Source: Streptomyces sp. NBC_01476 (GTDB lineage: Bacteria > Actinomycetota > Actinomycetes > Streptomycetales > Streptomycetaceae). Taken from it: a stretch of DNA of 64,000 bases. Shown piece after piece: positions 32,771 to 42,971 of the stretch. Below the pieces are notes generated by a model. That model was not told the DNA's origin. It did not search any database and saw only the letters and a list, made by a program, of their open reading frames with translations. The translations under genes were made by a program, and so were the position numbers. The number at the start of each line of letters is the position of its first letter. Positions within the stretch are counted from its first letter, which is position 1. Where the stretch lies: the NCBI RefSeq assembly GCF_036227265.1, contig NZ_CP109446.1, positions 3,791,001 to 3,855,000 of the forward strand, read 5' to 3'.

Positions 32771-33721
32771 TTACGCGGAGATCGCGATCACGTGTTTGCC
32801 GAGGACGCCGCCGCGTTCGAAGGCCTGGTGGGCCGCGGTGATGTCGGCGAGGGGGTGGACGGTGTGGACCACCGGGCGCAGGGCGCCGGAGATGACGTGG
32901 TCGGTGAGGTCGCGGAGGAGGGCGGTGTCGGGGTTGGCGCTGAAGGTGCGGATGCGGCGGGGGCCGTGGACGCTGGAGGCGGCGATCGCGGCGAGGGCGC
33001 CGGCCGACAGGCCGACGGTGACCATGCGGCCGCCCTTGGCCAAACGGCCCCGGTAGCAGTTGAGTTCGGTGCCGACGGTGTCCACGATGACGTCGAACGG
33101 TCCGATCCGGTCCGAGGTGGTGGTGCCGTAGTCGAGTACCTCGTCGGCGCCGAGGCCGGTGAGCTGTTCGGCGTGGCGGTCGCGGGCCAGTGCGGTCACG
33201 TGGCAGCCCGCCGCGTGCGCCAACTGCACGGCAGCGGTGCCCACTCCGCCCGCCGCGCCCCGGACCAGGACCCGCTCGCCGGCCGCGGCGTGCACGGTGT
33301 CCCGCACCGCGATCAGCGCCGTAGCGCCCGCGACGACCAGGGAGGCCGCGTCGGCGGGCGGGATGTCCGCCGGGGCAAGGGCTATGCGGTCCGGGGTGAC
33401 CACGACGAACTCCGCCGCCGCGGCGGTGACATGCCGTCGGCGGGGGTGCACCATGCCCCACACCCGGTCGCCCGTCTGGTAGCCCTCGACGCCGGCGCCG
33501 GTCTCGACGACGGTGCCGGCGAAGTCCAGCCCCGCGCCGATCGGGAAGCGGCGCCCCGACACGATCTTCAACTCCCCCGAGCGGACGACGACATCGTGTC
33601 CGTTCACGCTGGACGCCTCGACCGCCACCAGCACGTCGCCCGCGGCGGGGGCGGGACGGTCGACGTCGTTGACCCGCAGCACATCCGCGGCACCGTAACT
33701 CGTGATCTGGGCGGCCTTCAT
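32771..33721 (-). CDS. zinc-independent alcohol dehydrogenase/quinone oxidoreductase (MDR family)
   Basis: 316 residues from ATG 33721, with GGAAGG 7 bases upstream. MKAAQITSYGAADVLRV opens the GroES-like domain, GLDFAGTVVETGAGVEGY is its core, and RVLVRGAAGGVGTAAVQLAH the NADPH-binding AxxGxxG motif. The structural-zinc cysteines of true alcohol dehydrogenases are absent. Such enzymes reduce quinones or enals with NADPH. It is divergent from the MmyB-type regulator, the common arrangement for regulator and target. Confidence 0.9.
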   Translation of the reverse strand: MKAAQITSYGAADVLRVNDVDRPAPAAGDVLVAVEASSVNGHDVVVRSGELKIVSGRRFPIGAGLDFAGTVVETGAGVEGYQTGDRVWGMVHPRRRHVTAAAAEFVVVTPDRIALAPADIPPADAASLVVAGATALIAVRDTVHAAAGERVLVRGAAGGVGTAAVQLAHAAGCHVTALARDRHAEQLTGLGADEVLDYGTTTSDRIGPFDVIVDTVGTELNCYRGRLAKGGRMVTVGLSAGALAAIAASSVHGPRRIRTFSANPDTALLRDLTDHVISGALRPVVHTVHPLADITAAHQAFERGGVLGKHVIAISA

Positions 33722-33851
33722 GTCGCTGTCCTTCCGTGGGGAGCGGTGGTGGAACCGATACTGGCCCCCGCTCGCGCCCCCACCGTCGGCCGGCTTTTCC
33801 TGGGACAAGCAGACCCACCCTCAGCGGGGCCGCCGGCGGCATACTGGCGCC

Positions 33852-34739
33852 GTGACCGACGCCCCGCTCGACGTGACCGACGATCCCCGACGCGAACTCG
33901 CCGAGTTCCTGCGGACCCGCCGAACCCGGCTGCGCCCGCAGGACGTCGGTCTGGAGCCCGGCCCGCGGCGGCGCGTCGCCGGGCTGCGGCGTGAGGAACT
34001 TGCCCTGCTGGCGGGGGTGAGTTCTGACTACTACCAGCGCATGGAGCAAGGGCGCGACGTACGTCCCTCCGAGCAGGTCCTGGACGCCCTCGCCCGTGCC
34101 CTCAACTTCACCGCGGAGGAGCACCGGCACCTGCACAGCCTCGCCGCGGCGGCACGCACTCCCGCGCGCCGCCCGCGACGGTACGAGCCGGAGGAGGTCC
34201 CGCCCACCACGCTGCGGCTGCTGCGCACCATGCCGGGACCCGCGTTGGTCGTCGGCCGTTTCCTGGACGTCCTGGCCTGGAGTCCGCTCGCCGGGGTCCT
34301 GCTGGGCGACTTCACCCAGCAACGGCAGGAGGACCGGAACCTGTTGTCGCTGCTGCTGCACCCGGAAGCCGACCAGACGTGCCCGGAGCGCGCGGCCACG
34401 GTCGCCGAACTGACCGCGATGCTGCGGGCGCAGGTCGCCGCGGACCCGGGGCATCCGCGCGCCACCGAACTGGTCGGCGAACTCGCCGTTCGCAGCGACG
34501 AGTTCGCGGCGCTCTGGGCCCGCCACGACGTGGAGGAGACGACCCGCGGCCGGATGCGCGTCAACCACCCGCTGGTCGGAGAGCTCAATCTGGACTGGGA
34601 CGCGTACCCGATGCCGGGTGCTCCCGGCCCGATGCTGATCGTCTGCACCGCCGAGGAGGGCGGCCCCGACGCCGAACGGCTCCAACTCCTGGCCGGCCTG
34701 CTCGGCCCGCGAGCGGAGCCGTCCGAAGCCGGCCGGTAA
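33852..34739 (+). CDS. XRE regulator with MmyB-like ligand domain
   Basis: 295 residues from GTG 33852. RRELAEFLRTRRTRLRPQDV and RRRVAGLRREELALLAGVSS then DYYQRMEQGRDVRPSEQVLD is the extended helix-turn-helix of this Streptomyces class. From about residue 105 (TLRLLRTMPGPALVVGRFLD) starts the PAS-like MmyB domain, which binds fatty-acid-like ligands in a solved homologue. It probably regulates the divergent oxidoreductase at 33721. Confidence 0.92.
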   Translation: MTDAPLDVTDDPRRELAEFLRTRRTRLRPQDVGLEPGPRRRVAGLRREELALLAGVSSDYYQRMEQGRDVRPSEQVLDALARALNFTAEEHRHLHSLAAAARTPARRPRRYEPEEVPPTTLRLLRTMPGPALVVGRFLDVLAWSPLAGVLLGDFTQQRQEDRNLLSLLLHPEADQTCPERAATVAELTAMLRAQVAADPGHPRATELVGELAVRSDEFAALWARHDVEETTRGRMRVNHPLVGELNLDWDAYPMPGAPGPMLIVCTAEEGGPDAERLQLLAGLLGPRAEPSEAGR

Positions 34740-34920
34740 CGGTGGCACACGGCGGCGCTCGTCCTCGCACCTTGGCGGAGTACGCAGGGCGTCGGCCCCG
34801 TCATCCCGTGACCGAGGGGCTCCGCGGAGTTCGGTTGGCGAGCCCGGCCACCCCACGGCTCACGGTCAGGTGGGCGGGCGGGCCCCGACCGCGGTCCGTG
34901 TGCGCCGGGCCCCGGAGGGG

Positions 34921-36432
34921 TCAGGCGTCGGTGAGGAGGGGGTCGAAGGGGGTGGAGGGGTGGCGGCCGGACATGAAGGAGAGGAAGTCCTTGATGAAGG
35001 CGCCCCGGGAGTAGCGGGCATCGGTGCCGGGGACGGTGCGGCCGAAGCCGGTGCGGAAGAGGGCCCGGTACTCGTCCGCGTCGATGAACTCGTTGCCGTC
35101 CGCGTCGGTCGCGTCGAAGAGCACCTCGGCGACCCGGATCAGGGCCGGACCGGCGAGGGAGGGGACGGCGGCGGCGTACTCCTCCTTGCTGATGCGGCCG
35201 TCGCCGTCGGCGTCGAGGGCCTCCTGAAGTTCCCGCCACCACTCGGCGTACGCCTTGTAGAGCCGGGTCTCCTCGGGTTCGTCCAGATCGAGGCGGGAGG
35301 ACAACTCCCTTGCCATGGCGGCGAGATCGGGCCAGTCCAGATAGCCGTCCCCGGTCTGGTCCAGCACCGCGGTGAAGAATTCGCCGGCGCTGCGCTGCGG
35401 CGCGGCTCCTCCGGCGGGGCCGCGCTGCGTGGGGAAGGGCGTGACCAGCCGGAGGAAGGCACCGGCCCGCTTCATCCGGCCGTGCAGCGCGGCGAGGGTG
35501 GCGGCCTGGGGGTCGTCGCGGTCCGGGGAGAGGTAGAGCAGGTTGGTGAGACTCTCGGTCCTGATCCAGTTCTCGGGCAGGAAGCGGGCGAGGCCGGCGG
35601 TCAGGTAGGCACCCTGCATCAGCGTCTGGGCGCCCGGGATTTCCGGCAGTCCCGCCCGCCGGCGGAAGGGCTCGGGGAGAGAGGCCACGGTGATCGTGCC
35701 GATGACCGGCCCGGCGAGCGCGCGGCCCGCCGCCCACACGGTGGGCAGGCCGTCGAGCAGCGGTGGCGCCGGGAGATGGTCGAAGAGCTTGTAGAGGATG
35801 ATCCGCAGCGCCTCGGTGTTCTCCAGCTCCTCCTCGACCATGTGGTCGTAGTACTGCCAGAACTTCGGCAGCGTGGAGGGGAGTTGGCCGGCGCCGCTGC
35901 CGAAGGCGGCGAGGAACGCCTGGAATTCGGCGTAGAGCCGTTCCATGGTGGCCTGGTCGAGCGGCTGTCCGCTCAGCCGGCACATGGTCACGGAGCTCTC
36001 GAAGATGGTGGCGACCACCCAGGCGCGGACTTCGGGGTCCATCGCGTCGTACGGCCGGTTCTGCGTGTCGGTGCCGCTCAGTCGCGCGTGCAGGCGGTTG
36101 AGCCGGGCGGCTTCCCGCTGCCGGGTGTAGTCGTCCTCGCCGAACATCCGCTGCAGGCTCACCAGGGTGTTGCGCAGCCGCCGCCACGGATGCGCCACGA
36201 AGGTCGAGTTGTCGATCAGCGCCGCACCGACCTGCGGGTGGGCGGCCTCAAGGACCGTTGCCCTGACCAGGGCCAGTGCCCACCGTGGGTCGTTGAAGAA
36301 CCGGTAGAACTGCGAGTCGGGGCCGAAGAGGGAGTCAGCCGGTCCCTGGTGGGCCGGCCGTACGGGGTCGCCGTGGTGGTCGGTGGCGCCTGAACGCGGG
36401 TGCCTGTCGCGGCTGTTGCCGGGGTCCGTCAC
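34921..36432 (-). CDS. DUF2236/MpaB-family oxygenase fused to three EF-hands
   Basis: 503 residues from GTG 36432, whose GTGA overlaps the uppS stop. Residues about 25-320 are the MpaB/latex-clearing-protein-like haem oxygenase domain (FNDPRWALALVRATVLEAAH; STFVAHPWRRLRNTLVSLQR; VRAWVVATIFESSVTMCRLS). The C-terminal 150 residues have canonical calcium loops DQTGDGYLDWPD, DADGDGRISKEE and DADGNEFIDADE, as in calerythrin. Family members oxidatively cleave polyisoprene or prenyl chains; the calcium module would make activity calcium-dependent. No signal peptide, so probably cytosolic. Substrate and calcium control are inferred. Confidence 0.88.
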   Translation of the reverse strand: MTDPGNSRDRHPRSGATDHHGDPVRPAHQGPADSLFGPDSQFYRFFNDPRWALALVRATVLEAAHPQVGAALIDNSTFVAHPWRRLRNTLVSLQRMFGEDDYTRQREAARLNRLHARLSGTDTQNRPYDAMDPEVRAWVVATIFESSVTMCRLSGQPLDQATMERLYAEFQAFLAAFGSGAGQLPSTLPKFWQYYDHMVEEELENTEALRIILYKLFDHLPAPPLLDGLPTVWAAGRALAGPVIGTITVASLPEPFRRRAGLPEIPGAQTLMQGAYLTAGLARFLPENWIRTESLTNLLYLSPDRDDPQAATLAALHGRMKRAGAFLRLVTPFPTQRGPAGGAAPQRSAGEFFTAVLDQTGDGYLDWPDLAAMARELSSRLDLDEPEETRLYKAYAEWWRELQEALDADGDGRISKEEYAAAVPSLAGPALIRVAEVLFDATDADGNEFIDADEYRALFRTGFGRTVPGTDARYSRGAFIKDFLSFMSGRHPSTPFDPLLTDA

Positions 36433-37232
36433 GGGTGAGGTTCTCCGTTCGCGTACGGTGTCAGGCCGCCGAAACGGCGGTCGCGTTGCCGGTAGGTGTG
36501 CAGGCACTCCAGGAAGTGCGGCGCGCGGAAGTCGGGCCAGAGCACCGGTGGGAAGGTCCACTCGGCGTAAGCCACCTGCCAGAGCATGAAGTTGGAGATG
36601 CGCTGTTCGCCGGAGGTCCGGATGACGAGGTCCACATCGGGTGTGTCGGGGAAGGGGAGGTGGGCGGCGAAGTGCCGCTCGTCGACGGCGTCGGCCGGCA
36701 CCCCGCTGCGGATGAGGGAGCGTGCGGCCTCGACGATGTCCTGGCGTCCGCCGTGGTCGAACGCCACGGTCAGCGTCATGCCCCGGTTGGCGTCGGTCAG
36801 CGTCATGAGGTCGGCGAAGTCCCGGGCCAGCGGGGCGGGGATCCGCGGGTCGGACACGCCGAGGAAACGGCAGCGGATGCCGCGGGCGTGCAGCAGCGGG
36901 GCGTGTTTGCGTACGACGCGGCGGACCAGTCGCATGAGGAAGTCGACCTCGGCGCCGGGGCGTTGCCAGTTCTCGGTGGAGAAGGCGTAGAGGCTCAGCC
37001 ACTTCACCCCAGCGGTGCGGGCCGCCTCGATGACGTCGATCACCGTGGTTTCGGCGGCCCGGTGACCCGACGTCCGCGGTAAGGAACGCTGCTGTGCCCA
37101 CCGGCCGTTCCCGTCCATCACGCACGCGACGTGCCGCGGCACGCTTCTGCGGCGGTCCGTACCGGCGGGCCGGTACGGAGGGGCGGGGGCCGACGGTGGA
37201 GCGGGGATTCCGCTGTCCCGGTCAACCGTCAC
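36429..37232 (-). CDS. uppS: cis-prenyltransferase (isoprenyl/undecaprenyl diphosphate synthase family)
   Basis: 267 residues from GTG 37232 with GGGGG upstream; a longer frame exists but its first 114 codons look non-coding. Motifs of the family are complete: HVACVMDGNGRWAQQRSLP (catalytic Asp and Gly-x-Gly-Arg), WLSLYAFSTENWQRP, VAFDHGGRQDIV and DLVIRTSGEQRISNFMLWQ. It condenses isopentenyl diphosphate onto an allylic primer, giving cis-polyprenyl diphosphates. The four-base overlap with the MpaB-type oxygenase suggests a specialised second copy rather than the cell-wall housekeeping enzyme. Confidence 0.92.
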   Translation of the reverse strand: MTVDRDSGIPAPPSAPAPPYRPAGTDRRRSVPRHVACVMDGNGRWAQQRSLPRTSGHRAAETTVIDVIEAARTAGVKWLSLYAFSTENWQRPGAEVDFLMRLVRRVVRKHAPLLHARGIRCRFLGVSDPRIPAPLARDFADLMTLTDANRGMTLTVAFDHGGRQDIVEAARSLIRSGVPADAVDERHFAAHLPFPDTPDVDLVIRTSGEQRISNFMLWQVAYAEWTFPPVLWPDFRAPHFLECLHTYRQRDRRFGGLTPYANGEPHP

Positions 37233-37670
37233 ACGTGCCCCCTGGCTGTCGCACTGCCGCCTCCACCACCTGCAACGTCCCGCCCCACAGCGTCCGTTGG
37301 CGCCCGGCGCCGCCTGCCCTACGTGGCGCCCGGCGGCCACCGCCGAACCGTCGACCCGCGGGCGGCTGCCCTGCCCGCGGCCTGCGGGCGGGTGCGTGTC
37401 ACGGACGTTCCGGGGACGCCTCCCGCCACGAGCGCCGCCCGGCTTCACACTCAGCAGCGTGCCGCGTGGCCGCCCCCGGGCACGTGGCAATCCGCCCACG
37501 TTCACCCCTAGGACGTCGGTGCGATTCCCTCCGCTTCGCGGCCGTACGCCGCCCAACGCGGTGCGGGCCCGCACGATCCGGCAACAGCGGGCGAAGGGAG
37601 AGCCGGCCCGGCGCAGGCCCGCGCGCCCCCTGGGCGGGTCAGCTTCCGCTCGGGGGCCGCGGGGCGGCGG
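37233..37670. other. intergenic between furA and uppS
   Basis: 438 bases, both flanking genes on the minus strand. It should contain the uppS promoter and the furA terminator, but no convincing promoter, palindrome or gene was recognised; open frames on the plus strand lack coding bias. Confidence 0.45.
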
Positions 37671-38081
37671 CTACGCGCAGGAGGGGCAGAGGCCGCGGTA
37701 GGTGACCTCGACCTCGGAGACGGTGAAGCCGAAGCGTTCGTCGGCGGGGAGGTCGGCCAGGGGGTCGCCGGTGGGGTGGACATCGCGGATGGTGCCGCAG
37801 CCGGCGCAGACCAAGTGCTGGTGCGGGTGGTGGGCGTTGGGGTCGTACCGCTTGGCGCGGCCGTCGGTGGTGACCTCTATGACCTCGCCGAGGGAGACGA
37901 GTTCGCCCAGGGTGTTGTAGACGGTGGCCCGGGAGATCTCGGGCAGGTGCTGTGCCGCCCGGGCGTGCACCTCGTCGGCGGTGAGATGGACGTGACCGCC
38001 GTCGAGGACCTGCGCGACGACACGTCGCTGGGAGGTCATCCGCCAGCCACGGCCCCGCAGTCGCTCCAGCAGGTCACTCAT
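37671..38081 (-). CDS. furA: Fur-family peroxide/iron regulator (FurA/CatR type)
   Basis: 136 residues from ATG 38081. RGRGWRMTSQRRVVAQVLDG and ISRATVYNTLGELVSLGEV form the winged helix; HHPHQHLVCAGCGTIRDVH the regulatory His/Cys metal site and CAGC plus CPSC the structural zinc site. FurA/CatR proteins repress catalase genes until oxidised by peroxide. It is divergent from katG, as for the furS-cpeB type of locus, and should control both across the 581-base gap. Confidence 0.92.
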   Translation of the reverse strand: MSDLLERLRGRGWRMTSQRRVVAQVLDGGHVHLTADEVHARAAQHLPEISRATVYNTLGELVSLGEVIEVTTDGRAKRYDPNAHHPHQHLVCAGCGTIRDVHPTGDPLADLPADERFGFTVSEVEVTYRGLCPSCA

Positions 38082-38102
38082 ATCGGTTCACCTGTTCGGT
38101 CT

Positions 38103-38183
38103 CGTGGGGTTCGTTGGGTTCGTTCGGTGCGTTCGGTGCGCTGAGTTCGACGGGTTCGAGGGGTTCGAGGGGTTCGACGGGTT
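38103..38183. repeat. nine 9-base repeats in the furA leader
   Basis: Consensus CGNNGGGTT, nine units in exact 9-base register (for example CGAGGGGTT at 38157 and 38166, CGTTCGGTG at 38121 and 38130). It starts 22 bases upstream of the furA start codon and lies between it and the katG promoter. Confidence 0.75.
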
Positions 38184-38250
38184 TGGTGGATTACCGGAAG
38201 TTCACCCACGGACGCCCGAATTCCGACGAGATATACATTTGGTGCTCTTC

Positions 38251-38278
38251 TTGACTTGGACTGCGTCCATCGTAGGAT
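38251..38278 (+). promoter_or_regulatory. probable katG promoter
   Basis: TTGACT (38251-38256), 16-base spacer, TAGGAT (38273-38278), close to the vegetative (HrdB) consensus and inside the only AT-rich patch of the gap. It implies a leader of about 375 bases before the katG start. A FurA operator would be expected to overlap it. Confidence 0.6.
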
Positions 38279-38629
38279 CGGTTCCGGCAATAGCCAAGGG
38301 ACGGAAAGACTCCAGCACGGCAGGAGACAGAGACGTGACGCGACCACCGCCGAGAATCCGCGCGGTGCCGGCCCGCGGGTGACGGCCGACCGCGTCCGCT
38401 GCCCGGAGCGGCCCGGATCCCCCGCGACGCCTGCCACCCCGGTGCCGGGCCGGCACGCGGGCGGTCAAGCGGGCCGGTCTCCCCGTACCGGGGCGCCGCA
38501 CCCGCGCACCTCGTACACCGCACCCGGCCGGCCCGTACGGCCCGGTCCGCTCCGAGGACGCAGGCCGGCCCCCGCCCGACGACTCCGACCGTTCCCCCGT
38601 TCACCCCGCTCCACCTCCGCAGTTGCTGA

Positions 38630-40891
<2,262 letters not shown>

Positions 40892-40992
40892 GCACGGCCT
40901 GAACAGGGCCTGAACAGAACCGAGTACGGCCCGAACAGGCCGAACAGGGCCCGAGTACGGCCCGACGATGATCTGAGTACGACCTGAGCACG

Positions 40993-41034
40993 ACGTCCAG
41001 GCCGGCCCCGCACGGGGCCGGCCTGGACGTTTTT
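40993..41034 (+). terminator. intrinsic terminator of katG
   Basis: A perfect 17-base stem (40993-41009 with 41014-41030), loop GCAC, followed by TTTT. Between katG and this hairpin (40892-40985) lie several GAGTACGG/GAACAGGG half-repeats without a gene. Confidence 0.9.
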
Positions 41035-41247
41035 CCGTCCCCCGGCGGCCGGCCCGGCCCGGTGCCGCGGTCGTCGCGCGGCCCCGCGCCATCACCACCC
41101 GCCCCCATCCGTCACGACGGTTCCTCGACCCTCACCCGCCACAGCGTCTTGCCGGGCGGGCCATGCCCGGGCCATCCGGCGTTAGCGGAGCGCGTTCAGG
41201 GTCCACAGAGCTTCCGTGCGTCCACCACCGATTCTCCGAGGACAAAC
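41035..41247. other. intergenic upstream of the PHP gene
   Basis: 213 bases between the katG terminator and the PHP hydrolase start. GAGGA before ATG 41248 is the ribosome site. No clear promoter hexamers or palindromes. Confidence 0.4.
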
Positions 41248-42918
41248 ATGTGTCTTGACGGACATTGCGAACACAACGCCGCCCCCCTCGTCCCCGAGGC
41301 CGCCCCCACCGGTGCCCCGGCCGGCGGAGCCACCGGCCCGGGACGCCGCCGCATGCTGGCCGCCGGGATCGCCGGCGCCGCCGCGGTCACCCTCGCGCCG
41401 GTCTCCTTCGCGCAGGCAGCCGGCACCACGGCCGGCACCACGACCGGCACCACCGCCGGCACCACCACCAGGCCGCCGGCCGGCGGCGAGGTGACCCGGG
41501 TCATCACCGGGTTCCTGGAGACCGGCGTCGCCGACTTCGTCCACCTGCCGGTGGAGATCCCCAAGGGCGTGCGGAAGATCGCCGTCTCCTACGCGTACGA
41601 CAAGCCGGGCGTCCCCGCGGGCACCCCTGCCAACTCCTGCGACATCGGGATCTTCGACGAGCGGGGGACCGCGCTGGGCGGTCGCGGCTTCCGCGGCTGG
41701 TCCGGCGGCTTCCGCACCTCCTTCGAGATCAGCGCCAGTGACGCCACACCGGGGTACTTGCCAGGTCCGGTCAACTCCGGTACCTGGCACATCGTGCTCG
41801 GCCCGTACCAGGTGGCGCCGCAGGGCCTGAACTACCAGGTGCGGATCACCCTCACCTACGGCCGGCCCGGCCCCGCCTACGTGCCGAACCACCCGCCGCA
41901 GCGGGCGAAGGGCCGCGGCCGGGACTGGTACCGCGGCGACTGCCACCTGCACACCGTCCACTCCGACGGCAAGCGCCTGCCGGCGGAGGTGGCGGCCGGC
42001 GCGCGGGCCGCCGGGCTGGACTTCATGGTCTCCACCGACCACAACACCTCGTCGTCGCACGCGGTGTGGGGCGCGTACGCGGGACCGGACCTGCTGATCA
42101 TCACCGGTGAGGAGGTCACCACCCGCAACGGGCACTGGCTGGCCCTCGGCCTGCCGGCGGGCGAGTGGATCGACTGGCGCTACCGCTCGCGCGACGACGC
42201 CTTCGAGCGCTTCTCGCGCCAAGTGCGCCGGGGCGGGGGCCTCGTGGTGCCCGCGCACATGTACTGCGCCTACATCGCCAGCCAGTGGAAGTTCGGCTTC
42301 GACGACGCGGACGCCACCGAGGTGTGGACCGGCCCGTGGACGTACGACGACGAGCACGCGATCAGCACCTGGGACCAGAAGCTGGGCGAGGCGGTACGCA
42401 CCGGCAAGCGCTGGCTTCCCGCGATCGGCAACAGCGACGCGCACAGCGAGCCGCAGGTCATCGGCCTGCCGCACAACGTCGTCCGGGCGGACGACCTGGC
42501 CACCGACTCGATCATGGACGGCATCCGCGCGGGCCGTAACTGGATCGCGGAGTCGGCCGCCGTCGAACTCACCTTCACCGCCACCGGCAACGGCAGGCAG
42601 GCCGGGATCGGCGAGAAGCTCACCGTCCCCGCCGACGCGCCCGTGGACATCCGGCTGGACGTCGAGGGGGTGCCGAACGGCACGGTCCGCTTCATCACCG
42701 ACGAGGGCCAGATGCACCAGGAGTCGGTGAGCGCCGCCGGCACCGGCACGGTGGTGTGGCGGACGACCGCCTCACTCGCCGCGTATGTCCGTGCCGAGGT
42801 CCGCCACCCGCTGCCCGACGGCTCGCCGGGCCAGGGCAACACCATGGGCGACGCCCTGCTCTTCGGCCCGATGGCCGCGCTGACCAACCCGGTCTTCCTT
42901 GCCGCGAAGGGCCGTTGA
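41248..42918 (+). CDS. Tat-exported CehA/McbA-family metallohydrolase (PHP domain)
   Basis: 556 residues from ATG 41248. Twin-arginine signal: GRRRMLAAGIAGAAAVTLAP with cleavage near residue 60, then a Thr/Gly linker. A beta-rich domain (about 75-215) precedes the PHP domain with DCHLHTVHSDG, VSTDHN, GEEVT and GNSDAH metal-binding motifs. Relatives hydrolyse carbamates or phosphoesters with two or three metal ions. Folding before Tat export fits a metal-loaded enzyme. The substrate is unknown. Confidence 0.9.
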   Translation: MCLDGHCEHNAAPLVPEAAPTGAPAGGATGPGRRRMLAAGIAGAAAVTLAPVSFAQAAGTTAGTTTGTTAGTTTRPPAGGEVTRVITGFLETGVADFVHLPVEIPKGVRKIAVSYAYDKPGVPAGTPANSCDIGIFDERGTALGGRGFRGWSGGFRTSFEISASDATPGYLPGPVNSGTWHIVLGPYQVAPQGLNYQVRITLTYGRPGPAYVPNHPPQRAKGRGRDWYRGDCHLHTVHSDGKRLPAEVAAGARAAGLDFMVSTDHNTSSSHAVWGAYAGPDLLIITGEEVTTRNGHWLALGLPAGEWIDWRYRSRDDAFERFSRQVRRGGGLVVPAHMYCAYIASQWKFGFDDADATEVWTGPWTYDDEHAISTWDQKLGEAVRTGKRWLPAIGNSDAHSEPQVIGLPHNVVRADDLATDSIMDGIRAGRNWIAESAAVELTFTATGNGRQAGIGEKLTVPADAPVDIRLDVEGVPNGTVRFITDEGQMHQESVSAAGTGTVVWRTTASLAAYVRAEVRHPLPDGSPGQGNTMGDALLFGPMAALTNPVFLAAKGR

Positions 42919-42928
42919 CGAAAACCGC

Positions 42929-42958
42929 CGGAGGGCGGCCGGTGCCGGCCGCCCTCCG
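42929..42958. terminator. convergent-gene terminator
   Basis: CGGAGGGCGGCCGG (42929-42942) and its complement (42945-42958), perfect 14-base arms, between the ends of the PHP hydrolase and the B-lectin gene. Confidence 0.8.
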
Positions 42959-42971
42959 TGCCCGCGGTGGG

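Noticed and set aside
38103..38183. CRISPR or attachment repeats near furA
   Set aside because: Contiguous 9-base units without spacers; a simple tandem repeat.
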